Shown here one piece after another: positions 6,905 to 7,392 of a stretch of 7,392 nucleotides of DNA; the first letter of the stretch is position 1, and every line of letters starts with the position of its first letter. Source of the stretch: Negativicutes bacterium. Lineage in GTDB: Bacteria; Bacillota; Negativicutes; JAGOZY01. The translations under genes and the position numbers were made by a program. A model generated the notes under the pieces. The model did not search any database. It was not told the origin of the DNA and was given only the letters and a program-made list of their open reading frames with translations. The stretch spans positions 1 through 7,392 of the forward strand of contig JAGOZY010000048.1 of assembly GCA_018058445.1 (NCBI GenBank), in the 5' to 3' direction.

Positions 6905-6969
6905 TAGATACGTTGGGTACTGGTTTAAATGCCAGTTTAAAAATTAGCCTTAGAGAATGGAGGGGTAAT

Positions 6970-7392
6970 ATGGAATTAAGTTCCACAGATCTCTATGGCC
7001 GATTAGAGCAGATGTCTGATGAAGACATTGCAGTTTTTTGCAAAGAGCAGGAAAATGCGGCTGCTTTAGAATATTTGATTAGTAAGTATCGTAACTTTGT
7101 TCGGGCAAAAGCTCGTTCTTATTTTCTTATTGGAGCAGACCGAGAAGACATTATTCAGGAAGGTATGATTGGTCTTTATAAGGCGATTCGCGATTTTCGA
7201 AGTGATAAATTATCGTCATTTCGCGCCTTTGCGGAGCTTTGTATCACCCGTCAGATTATTACTGCGATTAAAACTGCGACTCGGCAGAAACATATCCCTT
7301 TAAATTCTTATGTGTCACTGAATAAACCGATTTATGATGAGGACTCGGATCGTACGTTGCTCGATATTTTGTCGGGCTCCCGGGTCTCTGAT
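6970..7392 (+). CDS. sigH: RNA polymerase sigma-H factor (Spo0H), 3' truncated by window edge
   Basis: The open frame gives the first 141 residues of a sigma-70 family factor and runs off the right edge. The stretch YRNFVRAKARSYFLIGADRE, followed by DIIQEGMIGLYKAIRDF (sigma region 2, core binding and -10 recognition), then SFRAFAELCITRQIITAIK and TATRQKHIPLNSY, is nearly the B. subtilis SigH sequence as I recall it. In endospore formers SigH drives transition-state and early sporulation genes. Region 4 (-35 recognition) lies outside the window. ATG 6970 follows GGAGGGG (6959-6965) at good spacing. The N-terminal 25 residues or so are less conserved, as expected. Its position after yacP matches the Bacillus order, and its own SigA-type promoter allows expression apart from the upstream operon. 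No SigA-independent control is visible. Confidence 0.96.
   Translation, partial: MELSSTDLYGRLEQMSDEDIAVFCKEQENAAALEYLISKYRNFVRAKARSYFLIGADREDIIQEGMIGLYKAIRDFRSDKLSSFRAFAELCITRQIITAIKTATRQKHIPLNSYVSLNKPIYDEDSDRTLLDILSGSRVSD

Noticed and set aside
6919..6936. Inverted repeat in the sigH leader as a regulatory RNA
   Set aside because: It is only 5 bp with an 8-base loop and matches no known leader; too weak to call.
1..7392. Mobile element, CRISPR array, tRNA/rRNA genes or a new defence system
   Set aside because: I saw no repeat arrays, transposase motifs or RNA gene signatures, and all coding space is filled by recognised housekeeping genes.

Overview
This window looks like a chromosomal housekeeping segment from an endospore-forming Firmicute, most likely a clostridial or Peptococcaceae-like lineage. 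The evidence is gene order, strong GGAGG-type ribosome binding sites, consensus SigA-type promoters, a T-box leader and a sigH gene. From memory, Bacillus subtilis has the order ispD-ispF-gltX-cysE-cysS-mrnC-rlmB-yacP-sigH. This window matches it with three differences: ispD and ispF are one reading frame, cysE is absent, and thyX sits between mrnC and rlmB. The lineage call is inference; no ribosomal RNA is present. All genes are on the + strand and nearly every base is explained.

Region 1 (1-1151) is the 3' part of a fused ispDF gene for two steps of the MEP isoprenoid pathway; its start lies left of the window. Region 2 (1152-2731) is gltX (glutamyl-tRNA synthetase), behind its own extended -10 promoter. 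Region 3 (about 2708-3026) holds a strong promoter inside the gltX 3' end and a complete cysteine T-box leader: a UGC specifier, the T-box motif, an antiterminator that can be drawn base by base, and a competing terminator.

Region 4 (3027-6861) is a tightly packed run: cysS, mrnC (Mini-ribonuclease III), thyX (flavin-dependent thymidylate synthase), rlmB (23S rRNA 2'-O-methyltransferase) and yacP/rae1 (ribosome-associated NYN ribonuclease). Each junction overlaps by 4 or 11 bases, and I see no internal terminator. The run can therefore be one transcript gated by uncharged tRNA-Cys, linking cysteine supply to rRNA maturation, mRNA surveillance and dTMP synthesis. Region 5 (6862-7392) has a consensus promoter and the start of sigH, cut by the right edge.

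I found no mobile element, CRISPR array, tRNA or rRNA gene, and no convincing new defence or metabolic system. The points most worth checking are the ispDF junction, which rests on a five-T run with a stop one frame away, the cysteine T-box operon without cysE, and the thyX insertion.
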